Source of the DNA: UMGS1889 sp900556055
GTDB taxonomy: Bacteria > Bacillota > Clostridia > Oscillospirales > Ruminococcaceae
Reading direction: 5' to 3'
NCBI GenBank assembly: GCA_902463265.1
Contig: CABQEV010000007.1
Location: 1-64,000 of the forward strand
Length of the DNA: 64,000 nucleotides
Of this stretch, positions 43,198 to 52,217 are shown piece by piece. Positions within the stretch are counted from its first letter, which is position 1; every line of letters starts with the position of its first letter. Made by a program: the position numbers and the translations under genes. A model generated the notes under the pieces. That model saw only the letters and a list, made by a program, of their open reading frames with translations. It did not search any database and had not been told where the DNA came from.

Positions 43198-43875
43198 TCA
43201 AAGAGCGGGATCTTTTACACCATTTGCCTCGAACGCAGCCGCACGGTCGATGCAGGTTCCGCACTTTCCGCATGGCTTTTCGCCGCCCTCGTAGCATGAC
43301 CATGTAAGCTCATATGGCACACCGAGTTCAAGTCCCTTCTTTACGACATCCTTCTTAGTCCAGCTGACGAACGGCGCAATGACCTTGACCTGATGTCCGC
43401 TGCCCTCCCAGATGGCTGTGTTCATGGCATTGTTGAATGCTTCGGAGCAGTCGGGATATGCATTTCCTGCGGCATCGTCGCTGTGTGCGCCGTAGTAGAT
43501 GACGCTGCAGCCCTTTGAGATGGCAAGTGCTGCCGCCGATGAGATGAAAAGTCCGTTTCTGAAGGGAACGTATGTCGAAACGGGCGAACCGTCAGTCTCT
43601 TTCAGCTGCTCGGCATAGCTTTCGTGGGGTATCTCAGCCGATGAGTTCTTCAGCAGAGAACAGTCGGAGAACTTGAATATTTCCGAGAGATCGAGTTCGT
43701 TCAGCGAAATGCCGTAATGCGCCGCTACCGCTCTTGCTGCCTTAACCTCCTTATCATGCTTCTGTCCGTAGCTCATGGACAGTGCGCAGACATTTTCTTT
43801 GCCGTATTCCGAAACAGCCATTCCTAGACAGGTCGCACTGTCAACGCCGCCGCTCAGTAAAACCAAAGCCTTCAT
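43198..43875 (-). CDS. queC: 7-cyano-7-deazaguanine synthase
   Basis: A 225-residue ATP-dependent ligase converting carboxydeazaguanine to preQ0. The PP-loop LVLLSGGVDSATCL is at the N-terminus, and the zinc-binding tail (CYEGGEKPCGKCGTC) is complete. ATG 43875 is chosen for its AAAGGAAG site. It follows folE by 14 bp. A 137-bp gap precedes queF, without an evident promoter. Confidence 0.95.
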   Translation of the reverse strand: MKALVLLSGGVDSATCLGMAVSEYGKENVCALSMSYGQKHDKEVKAARAVAAHYGISLNELDLSEIFKFSDCSLLKNSSAEIPHESYAEQLKETDGSPVSTYVPFRNGLFISSAAALAISKGCSVIYYGAHSDDAAGNAYPDCSEAFNNAMNTAIWEGSGHQVKVIAPFVSWTKKDVVKKGLELGVPYELTWSCYEGGEKPCGKCGTCIDRAAAFEANGVKDPAL

Positions 43876-43889
43876 AACTATACTTCCTT

Positions 43890-44477
43890 TCATTTAACGG
43901 ACAGAGCAAGGAGCAGCTTGTTCTGCATATCTCTGTCCTGTTCAAAGCTTCCTCTGAATGTTGTGGTTATCGTTTTTGCGGACGGCTTCTTTATGCCCCT
44001 TGCCGTCATGCAGCTGTGGCTTGCGGAGATAACCACCGCAACATCGTCCGAGCCTGTTATCATCTGCATTATCTCGGCAATGTCGGAGCCTATGCGCTCC
44101 TGGAGCTGAAGACGCTTGCCCGCCATGTCGCATATCCTTGCGATCTTGCTGAGCCCGATAACTCTGCCTTTCGGGATATACGCAACAGTCGCTTTCATGT
44201 CATACATAAGCGCCATGTGATGCTCGCAGTAGCTGAAAAATTCGATGTCACGGACGATGACCATATCCTCGGAGGACGATTTTATATCCTCCTCAAATGT
44301 CTTGTCGAACATCTCGGCGATCTGTGCGTTCGAGTAGTTCATTCCCTCGAAAACTTCCTCATACATTCTCGCAACACGGTCGGGGGTGTCTTTAAGCCCC
44401 TCTCTGTCGGGATCGTCGCCCAGAGCGATAAGAAGTCCCCTGATGTGTGTTTTTATTGCTTCCTTGTCTATTGCCAT
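43890..44477 (-). CDS. folE: GTP cyclohydrolase I
   Basis: A 195-residue enzyme forming dihydroneopterin triphosphate from GTP, which QueD then uses. FFSYCEHHMALMYDMKATVAYIP, GLSKIARICDMAG and QERIGSDIAEIM are the family motifs, with the zinc-binding Cys-His-His. ATG 44477 has an AAAGGAG site. Its place in the que operon suggests service to queuosine before folate. Confidence 0.95.
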   Translation of the reverse strand: MAIDKEAIKTHIRGLLIALGDDPDREGLKDTPDRVARMYEEVFEGMNYSNAQIAEMFDKTFEEDIKSSSEDMVIVRDIEFFSYCEHHMALMYDMKATVAYIPKGRVIGLSKIARICDMAGKRLQLQERIGSDIAEIMQMITGSDDVAVVISASHSCMTARGIKKPSAKTITTTFRGSFEQDRDMQNKLLLALSVK

Positions 44478-44503
44478 TTTATTTGTTTCTCCTTTCGCCC
44501 GGA

Positions 44504-45172
44504 TCATACGCCCTTTTCATTGGGATCCCAGATGAATTTGTGCAGCTGCAATTGCAGATTTACGCCGTTCAGCTTTCTTTCGAGCATGAAGCTTACCATG
44601 TCTTTGGGATCGATCCCGCCGAATACGGGGCTGAGATACACATGGCATCTGCCGATAAGCTTGTATCTTTCGATGATCTCCGCCGCCTTTTCAAGGTCAC
44701 TGCGTGATCCGCAGACGAATTTCACCGTATCCTCCGATCTCAGCAGAGCATAATTTTCAAGGCGCATAGCCTTTTCCATTCCGCTGGACGGCAGCTTGTA
44801 ATCCATCGTGAGCAGGGGACGGTTCTTCATCTTATCGGCTATCGAAACATCGGCGCTTCCGTTTGTTTCGATCTCAACGCTCAGCTTATCATCTCCGCAA
44901 AGCTCCGAAAGCAGCTCATCGACGTGCTTGTGGAGCAGAGGTTCGCCGCCTGTCAGGGTAACGCAGCGTATGCCGTAAGAGCTGACTTTTTCGTGTATCT
45001 CCCGTGCCGTCATTTCCTCGCACGGCGCATCGGGACCGTTTGCCCATTTTGTATCGCAGTAGGAGCAGTTCAGGTTGCAGCCCGCAAGACGGACAAATAC
45101 CGCAGGCTGTCCCGCTCTTGTGCCTTCGCCGTTTATGCTTTGGAATATCTCACATACTTTCAGTCTGTTCAT
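44504..45172 (-). CDS. queE: 7-carboxy-7-deazaguanine synthase (radical SAM)
   Basis: A 222-residue radical SAM enzyme that contracts carboxytetrahydropterin to the deazaguanine ring. The cluster motif is CNLNCSYC, C-x3-C-x2-C with the family's spacing. SINGEGTRAGQPAVFVR before it and VTLTGGEPLLHK after it are typical. It starts 3 bp after queD and ends 26 bp before folE. Confidence 0.95.
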   Translation of the reverse strand: MNRLKVCEIFQSINGEGTRAGQPAVFVRLAGCNLNCSYCDTKWANGPDAPCEEMTAREIHEKVSSYGIRCVTLTGGEPLLHKHVDELLSELCGDDKLSVEIETNGSADVSIADKMKNRPLLTMDYKLPSSGMEKAMRLENYALLRSEDTVKFVCGSRSDLEKAAEIIERYKLIGRCHVYLSPVFGGIDPKDMVSFMLERKLNGVNLQLQLHKFIWDPNEKGV

Positions 45173-45175
45173 ATC

Positions 45176-45595
45176 TCATTCCTCATAAACCGCGCAGTTT
45201 TCGGGTGTTTCGTATACTGTGACCGATGAAACGGAATATCCCGAAACAGTCAGGCGATAGTAAAAATACTTTGCAAAATTCTCCGCTGTCGGACGGAAAT
45301 CGACTTCATTGAGCGCAAAATTTTCCTCTTTCAGCGCAGCAAGCAGCTTATCGCCGAGCGAGCCTTTTTCGTAGATCAGCGAATGATCGAGCTTGTCGGC
45401 TTCGGCTTTCAGCAGCTTTTTGAAGTCGCCGAAATCTATTACCATGCCGTCCTCCCGGCCGCCGTCCTGAACATCATCGGCTGATATCTCAGCAATTATT
45501 CTCCAGCGGTGACCGTGGATATTTCTGCATTTTCCCTCGTAATTCCATAAGAAATGCGCGGCGTCAAAGTGCGCTTCCGTTCTGAGCTTATACAT
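45176..45595 (-). CDS. queD: 6-carboxy-5,6,7,8-tetrahydropterin synthase
   Basis: A 139-residue enzyme of the pyruvoyl-tetrahydropterin synthase fold. Zinc is bound by the His of HFDAAHFL and the two of HGHRW. DFGDFKKLLK and LDHSLI are further family motifs. It uses the FolE product. It is the first gene of the leftward queuosine operon, behind a leader with a preQ1-type aptamer and a terminator. Confidence 0.93.
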   Translation of the reverse strand: MYKLRTEAHFDAAHFLWNYEGKCRNIHGHRWRIIAEISADDVQDGGREDGMVIDFGDFKKLLKAEADKLDHSLIYEKGSLGDKLLAALKEENFALNEVDFRPTAENFAKYFYYRLTVSGYSVSSVTVYETPENCAVYEE

Positions 45596-45613
45596 AAAAA
45601 TTCTCCTTACAAC

Positions 45614-45647
45614 AAAAAAGACGTATGCATATCCGAATGCACACGCC
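45614..45647 (-). terminator. Leader terminator of the queuosine operon
   Basis: On the minus strand an 11-bp stem (GGCGTGTGCAT with ATGCATACGTC, two G-U pairs) with a 6-base loop is followed by TTTTTTG. It lies between the preQ1 aptamer and the queD ribosome site. Ligand binding probably favours it. Confidence 0.75.
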
Positions 45648-45678
45648 GATAAAGCCCGTTGTTGACAACAGGTTTCAG

Positions 45679-45712
45679 CCCTAGTTTTACAGGATGGTGC
45701 AAGCGAACTGTA
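45679..45712 (-). promoter_or_regulatory. preQ1-I-like riboswitch aptamer
   Basis: The minus-strand leader reads ACAG-TTCGC...GCACC-AT-CCTGT followed by AAAACTAGGG. P1 is ACAG/CTGT, and the A-rich tail ends in AGGG that can pair with the loop ACC to make the H-type pseudoknot of the preQ1-I class. The layout resembles the known Thermoanaerobacter example. With the terminator just downstream it should shut down preQ1 synthesis when preQ1 is plentiful. The call is by eye, not by covariance model. Confidence 0.6.
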
Positions 45713-45723
45713 TATTCGATTAA

Positions 45724-45764
45724 AAATACTGTAACAGCGGCTTCTGACCGCTATTACAGTATAT
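45724..45764 (-). terminator. Terminator of the surface protein gene
   Basis: ATACTGTAATAGCGG/CCGCTGTTACAGTAT on the minus strand, a long stem with TTTTT, 9 bp after the stop codon. It directly borders the queuosine leader. Confidence 0.85.
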
Positions 45765-45772
45765 CACGTTAA

Positions 45773-48550
45773 TTATTTCTTGTCAACAGCTTTTTTTATT
45801 TTCACTGCGAATGCCGCAGCAGCAAGCATTATTACGACTGTGAGAGCCGTATTTCCGCTTTCCGCAGTTTCGCTCATATCGCTGATGCCTGCCGCAGAAT
45901 CAATATTCTCCGCTGCCGGCTTGTCGCTGATAACGATCGCATACTCCGATGCGTGGCTCATGACAAAGCCTGCCTTTCCGCCGATTATCTCGGAGGAATC
46001 AATGATCTCCATTTCCTTGGACTTTTCGTTGTAGTAATAAAGATCTGCATATCTTCCGTCATTCCTGCTGCCGAGATCAACGGAAAGCTCAGCAAAAAAT
46101 CCGAATTCTCCGTCATATTTAAGGCTCATCTGAACTGTGAAGCGTTCGCCCGTGACCGTGTTCAGCACGCTTGCGGGAATGTTTGACGTGCCTTTCCTGA
46201 TGCCCATATCAACAGACTTTGCTATTTCGACCGACTCGCCGTTTATTGTCCATGAATTGCCGTTTCCCATATTAAGAACGAGGTCGATGTTTTTGCCCTT
46301 GACAAGTGCGAGTATCTCGGCGGGGATAACAGTCTTTCCGTCACGCATATCTATTGTGACAGTTCCGCTTGTTATTCTGCTTATCTCGCTCATTGCCGTT
46401 TCCCATTTATCCTTTGCGGGATATGACGAGGGATTTCCTGTCGGATAGCTCGGAGCGGACGGTGCAACAGGTGTGTTCGGGTGTCCCTTGGCGGGAATGA
46501 CTTTGCCGTCCTGTATTTTTTCGCCGCAGACCTTGCAGTATACATCGCCTGTGTAGCCGTCTTTATCGGCAGTTGCTTCGACAGCGTTTCTTACCTCAGT
46601 TTCGCCGTGACCCTTAGCGGGAATGATCTCCTGTGCGCTGATGATATACCCGCAGACAGAGCATTTTTCGCCCGATGAACAGCCGTCCTTGGTGCAGGTG
46701 GGTTCAACTGCTTCAAATGCTTCGGGGATATGCTCTTCATAGCCCGATCTTTCGCCGCATGAACATTCATGCCAGTGCGCCGTGCTGTCGGATACCCATT
46801 CATCGGAATAGGAATGGGTATGAATTGGAGTGCTGCTGTAAACAGGCTTTACTGTGATATTGTCTGAGGGGATCTTTACAGTGCAGCTCAGTCCCGATGA
46901 AGATACGGGGGAAACTTTAAGATCGCCGTCTGTTACGATCTCCCAGCCTGTCAGTAACATTCCGCTTTTTGGTGCATCGGCGATAAATGTGACTGATGCG
47001 CCCTCTGCCATGTAAACAGGGGCAAAGTCAATGCCGTCGCAGTCGATTTTGCAGTTATCGGAAAGAGTTATGCGGCGGAATCCATCGCCGACAGCGGCTG
47101 TTTCATTGAAATATCCGCCTGTTATGCTGCAGAATGAATATGCGGGTGCCGAGGTCAGTTTGAAAATACCGCCCGATATTTCGGTTTCGTCCGCTTTCAG
47201 ACCGCCGAGAAAAAGTCCGTTTGATATTATCCTGTCTGACGGTTCGCTGTCGCCTGTGCAGTCTACTAAGCATTCAAACTTTCCTCCGCTTATCGTTCCA
47301 TGGTTTTTAAGCGTTGTCAGATATGAGAAGAAGCCGTCCTTTATCTCGCCCGATGATTTATTTATGACATTTTTGAAGTTATTATCATTGTATTTTTCGG
47401 GCTTGATATTTATTATGCCTTCATTTGTGAGAGTTCCGTTAAAAGTTCCTCCGGTGATATTGCCGCTGTTCGTGAAATCACAGAGAAAGTCGCCGCCTGA
47501 GATAGTACCCTTGTTTTCAAGAGCAAGACTGCCTGAGAACTGACCGCTCTTTATTTCGCCTGTGGTTTCATTGATTATCTCTTTGAATGATGTCGTCTGT
47601 CCTGATGAGAAATAATTGTCGATCACACCGTAGTTTGTGACTTTGTCAAATACTCCGCCTTTTATCGTGCCTCTGTTTATTATATTAATGCCTGAGAAGT
47701 CGCCGCTTTCAATAATTCCGTTGTTTACAAATTCAGCAGGAGTATCCGGATTGTCACGGATAGATATTTTTCCTCCCGTTTCGTTGATAACTGTTCCGCC
47801 GAATATCAGATAGCCGGAATTAAAAATAGTGACATTTGTTATATCGCCGTAATTGTGCAGCTCGGAGCTTTCGGTAAATTCGGCGTAGGATATCTCTCCC
47901 CTCAGACCCGTACCGCCGTCAAGGTTATTGACAACAGATGTGAATATAGGCTTTGGATTGACCCCAGCGCTTAAAGTCAGTGTTATTCTTCCGTAATTGT
48001 TGACTGTTCCGTTGAATATTCCGCCTGCAATGGTCGCATAGTTTGTTACTGTGCCGTTAAAGGTGCCGCCGTATATTTCAGTTTGGTAGCGGACGAAGTC
48101 ATCTTTTTCTGAATTGCCGATGGTAACGGGACCGTCAAAGATACCGTCTTTTATTCTGCACACATTATCTGTAAGGGTTACGGACTTCTTGAAGTGACCG
48201 CCTTCAATGGCAGAAGCACCCGAAGCATTCGCATGAATTGTTACATCGGTATCATATGTTCCGCCTTTTATAGAGGCTGAGGCAAGATCCATTGATTTGC
48301 AGGTCACATTTGAATCTGCGGTTATCACACCGCTTCCCGTTACGGATACGTTGGAGTTGTTGATTTTCAGGGTATAACTGTTTCTTCCTGAAAGGGTAAG
48401 TACGTTGTTTGTAAAGTCGGGGTTCGGTTCGCTGCTTGTAATGTTTCCCTCACTGTCTATTTCGATGGAAATATCAGCCGCAGCCGCTTTTACGGACATT
48501 ATGCTCACTGATGCGAGCAGTGTCAGCAGAATAAAAAATATTCTTTTCAT
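45773..48550 (-). CDS. Large secreted surface protein with beta-helix repeats and C-terminal anchor
   Basis: A 925-residue protein with a Sec signal (MKRIFFILLTLLASVSIMSVK). Residues of about 90-480 consist of many imperfect units such as GGTFNGTVTNYATI and AGGIFNGTVNNYGRI, with stacked Gly-Gly-Xxx-Phe turns, suggesting a right-handed beta-helix. A Cys-rich section follows (about 590-690, KCSVCGYIISAQEIIPAKGH and YCKVCGEKIQDGKVIPAKGH, repeated once). A C-terminal domain and a single membrane helix (ALTVVIMLAAAAFAV) end in a basic tail, without an LPXTG motif. It is probably an adhesin or wall-displayed polysaccharide-interacting protein. The specific role is unknown. Confidence 0.75.
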   Translation of the reverse strand: MKRIFFILLTLLASVSIMSVKAAAADISIEIDSEGNITSSEPNPDFTNNVLTLSGRNSYTLKINNSNVSVTGSGVITADSNVTCKSMDLASASIKGGTYDTDVTIHANASGASAIEGGHFKKSVTLTDNVCRIKDGIFDGPVTIGNSEKDDFVRYQTEIYGGTFNGTVTNYATIAGGIFNGTVNNYGRITLTLSAGVNPKPIFTSVVNNLDGGTGLRGEISYAEFTESSELHNYGDITNVTIFNSGYLIFGGTVINETGGKISIRDNPDTPAEFVNNGIIESGDFSGINIINRGTIKGGVFDKVTNYGVIDNYFSSGQTTSFKEIINETTGEIKSGQFSGSLALENKGTISGGDFLCDFTNSGNITGGTFNGTLTNEGIINIKPEKYNDNNFKNVINKSSGEIKDGFFSYLTTLKNHGTISGGKFECLVDCTGDSEPSDRIISNGLFLGGLKADETEISGGIFKLTSAPAYSFCSITGGYFNETAAVGDGFRRITLSDNCKIDCDGIDFAPVYMAEGASVTFIADAPKSGMLLTGWEIVTDGDLKVSPVSSSGLSCTVKIPSDNITVKPVYSSTPIHTHSYSDEWVSDSTAHWHECSCGERSGYEEHIPEAFEAVEPTCTKDGCSSGEKCSVCGYIISAQEIIPAKGHGETEVRNAVEATADKDGYTGDVYCKVCGEKIQDGKVIPAKGHPNTPVAPSAPSYPTGNPSSYPAKDKWETAMSEISRITSGTVTIDMRDGKTVIPAEILALVKGKNIDLVLNMGNGNSWTINGESVEIAKSVDMGIRKGTSNIPASVLNTVTGERFTVQMSLKYDGEFGFFAELSVDLGSRNDGRYADLYYYNEKSKEMEIIDSSEIIGGKAGFVMSHASEYAIVISDKPAAENIDSAAGISDMSETAESGNTALTVVIMLAAAAFAVKIKKAVDKK

Positions 48551-48565
48551 ATGTGTCCTCCTTTA

Positions 48566-50713
48566 TTACCATTCCCACTCTTCCTCGTATTCATCAAGGT
48601 CGTAGTCATAGTCATAGTCTTCATCGTCGTAATATTCGGGGAAATTCTCTGTGAAATAATCATCGGTAAAGGTGATGTATATAGCTTCCGTGTAATATGT
48701 ATTGTTGTAAATGTCGGTGATAACGTAGTAAAGCTGATATTCGCCCGCACCCGAGGGATAATACTCGACCTTCATTGAGCTGTCGTATTCGAATTCCTCG
48801 CTTATGGTGTAAAGGTCGTCGTATTCGCCGTCATAGTTGTAATAATCGCAGGTCAGCTGGATAACATCGCCGTCCTCAACGGGGATAAGTCCCTTCATGG
48901 AAAGACCTGTGTCATAGAAACGTTTTGCGCCGATGATATCGCCTGTATGTGTTTCGTCCCATAATACGACAAGCTGAACATACTCATCGTTGAGGTATGC
49001 GGGGATATAGCCCTGAGTATAGCCATCGCCCGACTCTGTGATATAAAGCGGAGTGATGTGATCGCCTAATGAGAACCAGAGTCCGTCATAATCGACCATA
49101 AGTGCGCCGTCATCGTCGATCTCATAATAGTTGTCTGTTCCAAAGTCGATGTAGCCCTCGCCGTCGTCATAGTAGAGCTGTATCTGAATGTCGTTGATTA
49201 TATCCCAGTCCTCATCGGAGAGAGCAAGCGCATAATAGTCGCCTCTGTCCTCGACAACAAGGCTGCTTTCATCGTATGCGCTTTCCTCGTAATATTCCTC
49301 ATATTCATCGGAATAGTCGGAATCGAACCAGTCATAATCGCTCCAATCGTCAGTATCTGTGCTGCCGCTTCCGAACGGATCGGATGCCGATGCGCTGCTG
49401 TATGACTGACCGCCTGCCAGAATGCTTGCGAAAGCGGTTATAAAGTCGGTGTATTCGCCCTTAAGACCGATATCTGTGTAGACGTTCATCATCTGGTCAA
49501 AGGTATAAATGTCGTTATACGGGAAATAGATAGTCATTCCGTTGGAGTTCTTCACGGCTTCGGAATTGCCCGAATATACAACTGCCGCATTTATCGCAGA
49601 GATAAGCTCCTCGGACTCGGGAATGTCAAGATTCTGCGCAAAATGCACGAGGTCGATGGTATCATATTCATCGCCGCCGAAGGATTTTGTATTGCTTCTC
49701 GAACGTGAAACGACGCTGAATTCGCTGTTGTCAAGCTTGGATTTTGCTGCTGCGGAGAAATCGCAGAGAGCATTGTAAACATTGCCCATCTCGGTCAGGT
49801 CGATGATGCTGAGTGTGCATTGTTCGGAGGAATCATAGCTTGTCGATTCCTGAACGAAGTCATCAATGATGATCCTTCCTATATCCTCGGTAGGCGTGGA
49901 GGGATCGGAGCAGATCTCATTGAGCCAGTTTGTGTAGAACCAGCCTGTGCCGGGTTCGGTCTCCTCGGAAGCGATCATGAAGTCGGCGTGATTGTTTATC
50001 ATGTATGCGGTTTCGACAGTCGCCATCAGGCAGGCATCGAAGCCGATGAAATCGAAGGAAACGCCTGCATCATCAAGTGCAGAGTCGATCTCGTTTATCT
50101 GCATCGCAGAGCCGTTGAAGATCTGGTCGGAGCCGTAGCCGTAAAGCGCTCCACCGCCGTGATCCCAGAGGATAAGCGCATTTCTGTTTGCGGGGAAGTT
50201 GTCTGCGCAGTAGGAAACGAACTCGGTAAGCGTTGCGGGATCGGTCATTTCCTTTACGCCCATATCGTCCTCTATGCAGACAAGGTCTTCATTTTCTATC
50301 TTCCAGATCTGGTTTCTGTCGGAGCTTATGTAGTCGTTCTGCCATTCGAGAGTTCCGCCTGTATAGATGACAACATTCACATTGTCGTTCAGGTCTGCTT
50401 CCGCCATTTCGATGATATCGGAGGTAGCTGCGGCATAGTCTGATTCAAGGTCGGTTCCGCACATATATACCATTACGGTGAAAACATCGTCGCCGTTGCC
50501 GTTGATCTTTGTCCGGCGGGAACGCTTTGCGCCTGATGCGGTGTCGGTGTCAATAAGATCGCCCTTGCCGTCGTCCTCGGGGATAGTTTCCTCCGCTGCT
50601 GTTTCGGACAGGGATCTGTCCTCGGTCTCGGGACTCTCACCTTCATCGGAGCATGCTGTGAACATTGCCGCTGTCATTGCAATAGCTGTCAGGTAAGCGA
50701 AAAGTTTTTTCAT
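48566..50713 (-). CDS. Clostripain-family (C11) cysteine peptidase lipoprotein
   Basis: A 715-residue protein with a lipoprotein signal (lipobox FTAC) starting at ATG 50713. The C11 domain has VMVYMCGTDLES, the catalytic His in LILWDHGGGALYGYG and the catalytic Cys in FIGFDACLMATVETAY, about 105-330. The C-terminal half contains many acidic and tyrosine residues (for example EEYYEESAYDESS) and ends in a highly acidic tail (DDEDYDYDYDLDEYEEE), perhaps for calcium binding. It is surface-exposed by the lipid anchor and probably cleaves at Arg or Lys. Confidence 0.85.
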   Translation of the reverse strand: MKKLFAYLTAIAMTAAMFTACSDEGESPETEDRSLSETAAEETIPEDDGKGDLIDTDTASGAKRSRRTKINGNGDDVFTVMVYMCGTDLESDYAAATSDIIEMAEADLNDNVNVVIYTGGTLEWQNDYISSDRNQIWKIENEDLVCIEDDMGVKEMTDPATLTEFVSYCADNFPANRNALILWDHGGGALYGYGSDQIFNGSAMQINEIDSALDDAGVSFDFIGFDACLMATVETAYMINNHADFMIASEETEPGTGWFYTNWLNEICSDPSTPTEDIGRIIIDDFVQESTSYDSSEQCTLSIIDLTEMGNVYNALCDFSAAAKSKLDNSEFSVVSRSRSNTKSFGGDEYDTIDLVHFAQNLDIPESEELISAINAAVVYSGNSEAVKNSNGMTIYFPYNDIYTFDQMMNVYTDIGLKGEYTDFITAFASILAGGQSYSSASASDPFGSGSTDTDDWSDYDWFDSDYSDEYEEYYEESAYDESSLVVEDRGDYYALALSDEDWDIINDIQIQLYYDDGEGYIDFGTDNYYEIDDDGALMVDYDGLWFSLGDHITPLYITESGDGYTQGYIPAYLNDEYVQLVVLWDETHTGDIIGAKRFYDTGLSMKGLIPVEDGDVIQLTCDYYNYDGEYDDLYTISEEFEYDSSMKVEYYPSGAGEYQLYYVITDIYNNTYYTEAIYITFTDDYFTENFPEYYDDEDYDYDYDLDEYEEEWEW

Positions 50714-51114
50714 AGCTAGCCAAATCCTTTCGTAGTTGCATTTATTTGAACCTTTTATAACATATTTCTTATATTGTAACACAAATCTGCTGAAAATTCA
50801 ATAATTTTATGATATATTTAAAATAAAATCAATAAAAATCGGTATGATTATGCCGCCGCATCAAATTATCCGGCTTGCATGCATTTCGGAATCCGATAAA
50901 CAGAAATTAAGGAGATTCGGGGGAAGTCCTTCAGAAACGCAGCACTTTGATGCGGGCGCATAATCATACCGCTTGGATATGATATATGACCGTTTTCCGC
51001 TGATGTCGGACAGGAATGTCATGCATCATGCCGGCAAACGGTGAAGTAAGGAGGACTGTCCGCCGCATTGCAGCGGGCAGACCATGGAAAAAAGGTTTAT
51101 CTGATGTCGTATGA
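50714..51114. other. 400-bp intergenic region with a long inverted repeat, no gene
   Basis: It separates two leftward genes. Beyond the inverted repeat at 50840-50971 it holds smaller hairpins, such as CCGTTT/AAACGG around 50992-51042. No open frame with a ribosome site was found. Confidence 0.5.
50840..50971. ncRNA. Candidate structured RNA or palindromic repeat
   Basis: CGGTATGATTATGC followed by CGCATCAAA (50840-50865) pairs with a nearly exact reverse complement at 50946-50971, leaving an 80-base interior that can fold further. A closing stem of about 26 bp is far beyond an ordinary terminator. It could be a small RNA, a mobile palindrome or a folded 3' end of the lipoprotein mRNA. Confidence 0.35.
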
Positions 51115-52002
51115 TTATTCAGCTTCGCCGTTCAGAGCAGCGATGAGGTAGGACATAACATCTGTTGCATCTTCTTCGCTCAGCTGTGTGTACTCTCTTG
51201 TGTCGCCGTTGTTGTCGAGCTGGATAACAGAGCCGTCATCAGCGATGCTCCAGCCGAGTGCAGCGATAAGCTCTGTGCCTGTCTCGTCATAGAGGTAGAG
51301 GCAGTCATAATCAAGACCCCAAACAAAGTCGTTTGTTTCAGCAGAGCCGTCGGGGCTTACTGTGATGGATTCAAGTGTGGAGCCTGAGAGGTACATAGCC
51401 TCAGCGTCCTCATCAGTGATGGATACCCAGTATGTATCCTGGAGGTAGGATGCAACCTGTGCAGCGGAAGCCATCTGAGAAACAGCTTCAACAGCCTGAT
51501 CGAAGGAATAAGCATCTGTCTGAGCCATTACAGCAGTATCGTTCAGGATAAGAGTATCTGTTTCTTCATCGAAGTTCCAGCCGATCTCTGCAAGCTCGGA
51601 GGACATATCCTCATCTTCGTAGATGTAAAGAGTTGTGTCGTCAACTGCCCAGTAGCCCTCGATAGAGGAACCGTCGTCAGCAGCGAAAACTGTTGTTGTG
51701 CCGTCAAAGCCGAGTGCATAGCAGTTGAACTCAGCGTCCATGCCTACCCAGAGAGTGCCGTCGAGAGCGTTTGCAAGGTCCTGAACAGCAGCACCCAGCT
51801 CGTCGTCCTCGGACTCAGCGTCTGTTTCTTCCTCAGCGTCGCCTTCTGCGGCTTCTGTTTCAGCCTCTGTTTCAGCTGCTGTTGTTTCTGCAGCAGTTGT
51901 CTCAGCAGCGGTTGTTTCGTCTGTGCTGCTTCCGCCGCCGCATGCTGTAAGAGCTGTTGCAGCGAAAACGATTGCAGCTATTGAAATAATAGTCTTTTTC
52001 AT
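51115..52002 (-). CDS. Lipoprotein with two repeated beta-rich domains, predicted LytTR target
   Basis: A 295-residue lipoprotein (lipobox LTAC; start 52002 with AAGGAGAG). A Thr/Glu-rich linker with three TTAAE units follows. Two similar domains come next: LDGTLWVGMDAEFN... IEGYWAVDDTTLYIYEDED... IGWNFDEETDTLIL, and DTYWVSITDEDAEA... FVWGLDYDCLYLYDETG... LGWSIADDGSVIQL. I recognise no named family; the repeat looks lipocalin-like or META-like. It is transcribed divergently from a LytTR response regulator. Its promoter has a tandem LytTR-like box just upstream. Confidence 0.7.
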   Translation of the reverse strand: MKKTIISIAAIVFAATALTACGGGSSTDETTAAETTAAETTAAETEAETEAAEGDAEEETDAESEDDELGAAVQDLANALDGTLWVGMDAEFNCYALGFDGTTTVFAADDGSSIEGYWAVDDTTLYIYEDEDMSSELAEIGWNFDEETDTLILNDTAVMAQTDAYSFDQAVEAVSQMASAAQVASYLQDTYWVSITDEDAEAMYLSGSTLESITVSPDGSAETNDFVWGLDYDCLYLYDETGTELIAALGWSIADDGSVIQLDNNGDTREYTQLSEEDATDVMSYLIAALNGEAE

Positions 52003-52071
52003 GATAGAATTTCTCTCCTTAAACAATTAATCGATAAATATTTATGAATTCTTCTGAAACTCACAAAAAAT

Positions 52072-52099
52072 ATTATACACTTTCATTCTGAAATTTCAA
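52072..52099 (-). promoter_or_regulatory. Promoter of the lipoprotein gene
   Basis: Minus strand TTGAAA, 16 bp, TATAAT, about 70 bp upstream of the lipoprotein start codon. The LytTR-like repeats begin 7 bp above its -35 box, the usual activator position for this family. Confidence 0.65.
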
Positions 52100-52106
52100 G
52101 CGGTTT

Positions 52107-52139
52107 GGCGTAAACGTCAGATTTTTGGCGTAAACGTCA
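52107..52139 (-). promoter_or_regulatory. Tandem LytTR-like binding sites
   Basis: TGACGTTTACGCC (minus strand) occurs twice, perfectly, with a 20-bp period (52107-52119 and 52127-52139). ACGTTTACG agrees with the known LytTR half-site pattern (A/C-C/A-GTT-N-A/G-T/C-G). Paired direct repeats about two helical turns apart are how LytTR dimers bind. They lie between the lipoprotein gene and the response regulator gene. Confidence 0.65.
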
Positions 52140-52217
52140 CACCCGGTATACATCCTGATTAAAATATTAAAACTGTTTTTGTTCACATTGCATAAAAAAT
52201 AAATGGGGGGTCATAGA

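Noticed and set aside
50840..50971. 6S RNA
   Set aside because: The closing stem is long and perfect and the size is about 130 nt; 6S RNA is longer with a large internal bulge.
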